The position numbers were made by a program, and so were the translations under genes. From JBJXGV01 sp046160485 (GTDB taxonomy: Bacteria; Orphanbacterota; Orphanbacteria; JBJXGV01), in NCBI GenBank assembly GCA_046160485.1, contig JBJXGV010000020.1, forward strand, positions 1-64,000: 64,000 nt of DNA, read 5' to 3'. Under the pieces are notes generated by a model, which worked only from the letters and a program-made list of their open reading frames with translations, had not been told where the DNA came from and ran no database searches. This document shows positions 59,382 to 64,000 of the stretch, piece by piece; position 1 is the stretch's first letter, and each line of letters begins with the position of its first letter.

Positions 59382-61051
59382 TTTTCGGCTACCGCAATTC
59401 GTACCCGCGGTTCGGCGCCGGGGCGCTCGCAATCACCGCGTGCATGACGCTCGCCGCCGCCGTTCCGATTTGCGCGCGCGCTCAAGGTTGGGGGCCGGAG
59501 GAGCGCGTCACCACGAGTGTCACCGACTCCGAGACAGGTCTGTCGCGTTCGCCGATGGCGGCGGATTCGCGGGGGCGCGTTCACATCGTGTGGTGCGAGC
59601 AAGACGGCGCTGCGCTGAACTACCAGATCAACGCGCGAACGCGAGGTGTCGTGACCTGGGAGTCGTCGCAACGCGCCGTCGCCTACGCGCCCGCGTTTCC
59701 GGGCAGCTCGGGCGGCGCGAAGTATCCGGCGATCGTGGCGGATGCCGAAGACTCCGTCCATATCGCGTGGCACGACTACCGTGTCGGAGGCATTCAGAAC
59801 GTCGAGATCTTCACGAAGTCGCGCGGCGCGGACGCGGGGTGGGACACGTCGGGCGCGGGTGAGCTTCGGCTCACGCGTTCGAATCACGCGGAGACGAACG
59901 GCGACAACAGCTACGTGCCGTCGCTCTACCAATCCGCGACCGGTGAAGTCGGCGCCGTTTGGTTCGACTTTCGTTTCGACAACGAGAACGCGGAGATCCT
60001 GTTCAAGGCGCGCGCGTGGGGGGCGGGCGGCGGCGAGTGGGACACGACGGCGGGCGACGGGCCCGACATGAATCTCAGCCAGACGCCGGGGAACTCGACG
60101 TATCCGGCGGTGGCCGCGGCGCCGAGCGGGGCAGTGCACGTCGTATGGATGGAACAAGGCGCGGGTGTCGCGGTGCTGCATCGCGTGCGCGACGCCGTGA
60201 CGAACGCATGGGGCGTCACCGAGACGGTTGTCAGCGGAAACGACGTCATCGGCTACCCGGCCGCGGCGGTCGACGCCGCGGGCGTGCTTCACGTGGTGTG
60301 GGTGGATGCGCGCGACGGGAGTCAGGCGATCTTCGCGCGCGCGCGCCTCGAGAGCGGAACGTGGGGGAGCGAGTCGCGCGTGAGCCCCGCGGGCGTGAAC
60401 GCGCAGGAACCGGCGGTCGCCGCGTCTGTCGACGGCATGATCCACGTTGCGTGGCACGATACGCGCGTGTCGCTCCTCAATCGCGAGGTGTACCTGCAGA
60501 GCAAATCCGCGTCCGACTCATGGGATCCCAGCGGGGCGAGCGACTATCGCGTATCGAGCGCGAGCGCGCACTCGACGCGGCCGTCTCTCCTCGCCGATGC
60601 ACTCGGCAACCTGCACGTGTTGTGGAAGGACCGCCGCGACGGCAATGCAGAGATCTACTACCGTGCCTGGCGGAACCCGGCGCTGACTGGTGTTCTGTGG
60701 CCGAGCGATGGCTGGGACGACGCGCTCGACGCGCTGGGCGGTGCGTCTGCGAATATCTCCGCGCCGATCGCCGCGCGCGTTTTCCCGAATCCGGTTCGCG
60801 ACGGCGCGTTGGGCGCGATCGACATCGCGCGCGCGGGTCCGCTGTCGATTGCGCTCTACGACGTGGCGGGCCGCCGCGTGCGTGACGTTTGGTCTGGCGT
60901 CGCGAGCGCCGGAACGCGCTACGTGCCGATCGAGTTCGGCGGCACCGTGCGCGGCGCGCTTCCGCGCGGCGTTTATTTCTTGCGCGCCGAGTCGGCCGGT
61001 TGCGCGGCGTCGGCGCGCATCCTCTTCTTCCCCGAGGCGGGGCGGCGTTGA
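59378..61051 (+). CDS. Secreted sialidase-like/propeller protein with FlgD-like C-terminus
   Basis: 557 residues; the ATG overlaps the receptor's stop (ATGA). Signal peptide ends CARAQG. Repeated blades of the form (V)HIVWCEQDG, VHIAWHDYRVG, VHVVWMEQG, LHVVWVDARDG, IHVAWHDTR, LHVLWKDRRDG show a six- or seven-bladed sialidase/BNR-like propeller. The C-terminus (VFPNPVRDG, IALYDVAGRRVRDV, RGVYFLRAE) is FlgD-Ig-like. Probably a surface component of the B12-uptake locus. No sialidase catalytic residues were identified. Confidence 0.75.
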   Translation: MIFGYRNSYPRFGAGALAITACMTLAAAVPICARAQGWGPEERVTTSVTDSETGLSRSPMAADSRGRVHIVWCEQDGAALNYQINARTRGVVTWESSQRAVAYAPAFPGSSGGAKYPAIVADAEDSVHIAWHDYRVGGIQNVEIFTKSRGADAGWDTSGAGELRLTRSNHAETNGDNSYVPSLYQSATGEVGAVWFDFRFDNENAEILFKARAWGAGGGEWDTTAGDGPDMNLSQTPGNSTYPAVAAAPSGAVHVVWMEQGAGVAVLHRVRDAVTNAWGVTETVVSGNDVIGYPAAAVDAAGVLHVVWVDARDGSQAIFARARLESGTWGSESRVSPAGVNAQEPAVAASVDGMIHVAWHDTRVSLLNREVYLQSKSASDSWDPSGASDYRVSSASAHSTRPSLLADALGNLHVLWKDRRDGNAEIYYRAWRNPALTGVLWPSDGWDDALDALGGASANISAPIAARVFPNPVRDGALGAIDIARAGPLSIALYDVAGRRVRDVWSGVASAGTRYVPIEFGGTVRGALPRGVYFLRAESAGCAASARILFFPEAGRR

Positions 61052-62103
61052 GCGCGAGTCGGTCCACGATCGCGATCTGCTGTCTCGCTGCGGCGCTCGC
61101 GCTTCGTTGCGCCGGAGATGATCCGGCGCCCTTCGTTCCGGTTCCGAACGCGGAGCCGGTGCTTCTTGCGGTCAACAGTCGCGGCGAAACGCTGTCACTC
61201 GTGCGCCTCGCGACGCACGACGTCACGCCGAATGCTCTTCCGCTCGGCGACGCGCCGAACGATATCGCGGTCGACGCGTCGGGCACGCTCGCAGCCGTCG
61301 TCAACTCGCTGAGCAACTCGCTCTGGTTCGTCGCTCTGACGGAGACCTTGCGCGTCGCCGGCGAGATCGATTTCGGGCGCGGCGCAAGCCCCTACGCCGT
61401 GGAATTCGATGGCGCCGGCGGCGCGTTCGTCTCGCTTCACCTGACGGGCGAGGTCGCGCGCGTGGATGTCGCGTCGCGATCGGTCGTCGCGACGACCGCT
61501 GTCGGCCGCACGCCCGAGGGCATTCTCATCGCGGGCGCATTCGCACTTGTCACGATTGCGAACTACACCGTCGACAACGGAAGCGTGGTTCGCTTCGGCC
61601 CGGGCGCGGTCGCGGTGCTCGACGCGGCGACGGGTGCGCTCCTGCGCACGGTCGCGGTCGGCGTCAATCCGCAGGCCGCCGCGCTCGCGCCCGACGGCCG
61701 CATCCACGTCGTCTGCACGGGGAATTACGGCAACGAATCGCCGCCGAGCGCGGGCATCGTTTATGTCCTCGACGCAGGCGCATCGAGCGTGGTCGACTCG
61801 CTCCCGCTCGGTGGCTCGCCGGCGGCAATCGCAATCACCGCGAGCGGCAAGGCATACGTTGCTGGAGACGCGGGCGGCTTGCTCGCCTACGACGCGCTCA
61901 CGCTCGAGCCGATCGCCCCGCTCGGCGACCCGCTCATTCCGCTCGGCGGCTTCTTCGACCTCCTCCATGACGACGCGGCGCGACGGCTCTACCTCGCGAA
62001 TTTCACCGAGGACCTGATCTTCGTGCTCGATTCCGAAGCGGACACGATCGTGACAGCGTACCCGGCGGGCGATGGGCCGGTTTCGATTGCGCTTCGGCGC
62101 TGA
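61048..62103 (+). CDS. YncE-like beta-propeller lipoprotein
   Basis: 351 residues from a TTG that overlaps the preceding TGA (TTGA). Lipobox-like LAAALALRC (Cys20). Propeller blades nearly repeat those of the first gene in the operon: GTLAAVVNSLSNSLWFVAL, TPEGILIAGAFALVTIANY, GRIHVVCTGNYGNESPPS, RRLYLANFTEDLIFVLD. It lacks the FlgD-type domain and is instead lipid-anchored, which is the BtuG layout. Last gene of the riboswitch operon. Confidence 0.75.
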   Translation: MSASRSTIAICCLAAALALRCAGDDPAPFVPVPNAEPVLLAVNSRGETLSLVRLATHDVTPNALPLGDAPNDIAVDASGTLAAVVNSLSNSLWFVALTETLRVAGEIDFGRGASPYAVEFDGAGGAFVSLHLTGEVARVDVASRSVVATTAVGRTPEGILIAGAFALVTIANYTVDNGSVVRFGPGAVAVLDAATGALLRTVAVGVNPQAAALAPDGRIHVVCTGNYGNESPPSAGIVYVLDAGASSVVDSLPLGGSPAAIAITASGKAYVAGDAGGLLAYDALTLEPIAPLGDPLIPLGGFFDLLHDDAARRLYLANFTEDLIFVLDSEADTIVTAYPAGDGPVSIALRR

Positions 62104-62341
62104 GGCGCGAAACAGAGTCCGGCGGGGACCGCGTCCCACCGTCGTCCGGGCGGGCGGGTAGCCACTCTGCCGCATCGGCTGGTCGCCGACCTCGCTCCGA
62201 GCCTCGGTGCTCAGAGCGCTCCACGGACCGGCCTATCCAACGACTCCTCGAGTGAAGATCTCGACATCCATCGATAGAAGCCGTGCTCTTCCCCGAGCGC
62301 GATCAGGCGAGTTGGCTGCGCGGCGTGACCGCGTTCCCGGT
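62104..62341. other. Convergent intergenic region
   Basis: 238 bp between convergent genes. GGGAC/GTCCC and GAGC/GCTC form short stems only. No convincing terminator or ORF. Confidence 0.4.
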
Positions 62342-63829
62342 TCACAGACCGCGGGCATACGCGGAGGTCCGGACGAGATCCGACGGCCACATCTCGATCC
62401 GCATCCGCACCCGCAGTCCGTGGCCGCCGTCGATCAACTCCCGCTCCTCCTCGAACTCGAACGCTTTCGGGCCGTCCGGCGTTTTGAAGAGGCGGCGGCC
62501 GGTCGTTACGAGCCTTGCGCCATCCCACGCAGACGAACTCCACAGCTTCCCCGCCTCCGGATGCGTGCGCTCGTGCCGACCGCCGGTCAGATCGTATTCG
62601 AAACGTCCCGCGGGATCCGGCGACAGTACCTCGACGAAGAGTTGCGTCGCCGTCTGTGCGATGCGCACCGGCTCCTCGTAATTTCCGATCGAACCCTTTC
62701 CGCGCCATGCCTCGGTTTCTTGTGCGGTTAGGTGCCAAGAACCTGAGAAGTCGGGGAGCCCGCCGGTCGCAGTCGGGACGGTTGGCGGCGGCGCCGCCGT
62801 TTCCGGCGAGGAATCGCTCGCGACGCTCACGATGTTCGCGGCGCCGTCGCCTGCCGGAGGTCGCTCGGGGAGAACTCCCGCGAGCCAACGGACGATGTTG
62901 AGCACGAATTGCGGGTTGTCAGTGCCCGCGACGTTCATCCCGATTCTCTGTGGTTCGCGATCCGGCTCGCTGACGATCTCGGCGGTGAGCATGCCGGGTT
63001 CTCCGACCACGACGACGCGTCCCCGGCCCGCCACGAGCGCGACGGCAACGGAACGACCCGCTGCCGGAAGCGCCTGCCGCCGGATCTCCTCGACGTCTTC
63101 CGCAGCGGCTTGCGCCGCGGCCGGAAGGTCCAATGCGTCCGGCGACAGCAGCAGGAGCGGGGTCGATTCCCGCGGGCCCCGAAGCGACTGGCCGGTGAAG
63201 GCGATCACGCGCGCGATCGTCTCGGACGCTTCGCGGCCGTCCAGGATCGGATGATCGCCAAGCGTGCCGCTCTCGCGCGTGAAGTCCATGACGAAGGGAC
63301 TCTCCTGTCCCGCCAGCATCAACGTGCGATCCAGGGTGTAGCCTCGCCCCATGTCCACGCCGAAGCGCTCCGCAAGGCACGCGGCGGCCTCGCCGAACGG
63401 CGTGTGACCGGCGATGAGGAGCAGACGACCGCCGGCCTCGACCCAGCCGTGCACGGCCTCGATCTCTTCGCGCGTGAACGCGGGGCGGCTCACCGTCGCG
63501 GCTGTGCCGACGCCGGGATCGTCGCCCATGGCGTTGGCGATCACGACGAGGTCGAAGCCGGATAGAAATGGCTGCGTGAAGGCCTCGGTTCCGGAGGCGA
63601 GGACGCAGCCGTCCTGTTCGAGAAGCTCGGCGAAGGGCCGGTAGCGACCCTCTAGCGTGTGGAAGTTGTGATGCACTTCGTCGAACATCACGCGCAACGG
63701 TTCTTCGGCGAAGGCCGGTCGCGCGACGGTCACATGAAAGGTCGAATCGGCGATCTGCTGAATGGACGCCGGCGACGGCGCCTCGGCTTGAGCGATCGCG
63801 AGCATCAGAACCACGCCTGGCAAGTTCAT
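62342..63829 (-). CDS. Exported protein with glutamine-amidotransferase-like (DUF4350-type) N-terminal half
   Basis: 495 residues; GGGAGGAG precedes the ATG. Signal-like N-terminus (MNLPGVVLMLAIAQAEAP). Residues about 40-310 have GATase/DUF4350 style strands (RVMFDEVHHNFHTLEGRY, LVVIANAMGDDPG, VEAGGRLLLIAGHTPFG, GRVVVVGEPGMLTAE). After a Pro/Ala linker, a lipocalin-like beta region (about 365-490; LPDFSGSWHLTAQETEAW) closes the protein. No catalytic Cys-His-Glu was identified. Function unknown. Monocistronic as far as visible. Confidence 0.72.
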   Translation of the reverse strand: MNLPGVVLMLAIAQAEAPSPASIQQIADSTFHVTVARPAFAEEPLRVMFDEVHHNFHTLEGRYRPFAELLEQDGCVLASGTEAFTQPFLSGFDLVVIANAMGDDPGVGTAATVSRPAFTREEIEAVHGWVEAGGRLLLIAGHTPFGEAAACLAERFGVDMGRGYTLDRTLMLAGQESPFVMDFTRESGTLGDHPILDGREASETIARVIAFTGQSLRGPRESTPLLLLSPDALDLPAAAQAAAEDVEEIRRQALPAAGRSVAVALVAGRGRVVVVGEPGMLTAEIVSEPDREPQRIGMNVAGTDNPQFVLNIVRWLAGVLPERPPAGDGAANIVSVASDSSPETAAPPPTVPTATGGLPDFSGSWHLTAQETEAWRGKGSIGNYEEPVRIAQTATQLFVEVLSPDPAGRFEYDLTGGRHERTHPEAGKLWSSSAWDGARLVTTGRRLFKTPDGPKAFEFEEERELIDGGHGLRVRMRIEMWPSDLVRTSAYARGL

Positions 63830-64000
63830 CTCGGGCTCCTCCCGTTGGATTGCGGCGGCCGTGTGTTCGGATAGGTGACTCGGTTCTCCGTTCCAACGGG
63901 ATGCGTCGCTTCCGGGTTTCAGTTTCCCGTTCCTCTCGCTCCGTTCCGCCGCGGCCCGGACGGCTCGGTGGGGTCGGATGAACCGCGCGATCGCGCCCGC
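63830..64000. other. Window-edge region upstream of the last gene
   Basis: 171 bp with the ribosome site of the minus-strand gene at its left end. No other ORF, promoter or RNA element is convincing before the edge. Confidence 0.4.

Overview
The window is GC-rich (roughly 60-65 %) and densely coded, and its genes look like those of an uncultivated member of the FCB superphylum (Candidatus Eisenbacteria, Krumholzibacteria or Latescibacteria-like). The reasons are a PorV/PorQ-type outer-membrane protein next to a TonB-dependent receptor, many secreted proteins ending in a FlgD-like Ig domain (PNPFNP/PNPYRG motifs), TonB receptors and lipoproteins (so a diderm envelope), and six-cysteine ACC..DGTC secreted repeats. 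This assignment is inference from protein style. No rRNA, tRNA, CRISPR array, IS element or phage gene was seen.

Layout. 1-8470: an MBOAT acyltransferase (cut by the left edge), an acyl carrier protein, and a five-gene minus-strand operon (thiolase-like, two alpha/beta hydrolases, an acyl-CoA-dehydrogenase-like flavoprotein, an NRPS-type adenylating ligase). The ligase, carrier and dehydrogenase match the three-enzyme logic that makes pyrrole-2-carboxyl-carrier from proline. 8685-12424: beta-ureidopropionase, class III aminotransferase and aldehyde dehydrogenase, the lower part of reductive pyrimidine (beta-alanine) breakdown. 12484-15911: a clostripain-type lipoprotein with three 105-residue tandem domains, then a small OB-fold-like lipoprotein. 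15962-16849: purine nucleoside phosphorylase. 17040-25645: a tightly overlapping surface operon (TonB receptor, PorV-like protein, propeller lipoprotein, FlgD-Ig protein, lipoprotein). 25911-30332: two secreted paralogue-like proteins, one with a PHP metallohydrolase domain. 30378-35489: a deoxynucleoside kinase and two Cys-rich secreted proteins that share a TWG..KG.YR C-terminus. 35927-38320: thymidine phosphorylase and a deoxyribose-phosphate aldolase with an unusual N-terminus. 38352-42145: sulfatase-like lipoprotein, a cysteine-desulfurase homologue without its PLP lysine, and a HEAT-repeat membrane protein. 42234-48405: a split b6f/bc-type complex with an eight-heme cytochrome c and a cupredoxin-like protein. 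48429-54429: CYTH protein, a bacterial microcompartment (BMC) tandem shell protein, an Mrr-like protein, a zinc ribbon, a lipoprotein and an L,D-transpeptidase cluster. 54418-55671: NupC-type nucleoside transporter. 55774-62103: cobalamin riboswitch followed by a BtuB-like receptor and beta-propeller proteins. 62342-63829: a large secreted or membrane-anchored protein of unknown role.

How it fits together. Nucleoside uptake (NupC), phosphorolysis (purine and thymidine phosphorylases), deoxyribose-phosphate cleavage (DeoC) and pyrimidine-ring catabolism are all present but dispersed. DeoC carries what looks like a microcompartment-targeting helix and a six-cysteine linker, and a BMC-T shell gene lies 11 kb away. 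I therefore suggest that deoxyribose-5-phosphate is cleaved to acetaldehyde inside a microcompartment. The B12 locus combines a TonB receptor with YncE-like propellers, which recalls the BtuB-BtuG capture system of Bacteroidetes. Several genes have a sigma70-like -10 element ending only 6-9 nt before the start codon and no Shine-Dalgarno, which suggests frequent leaderless transcripts.
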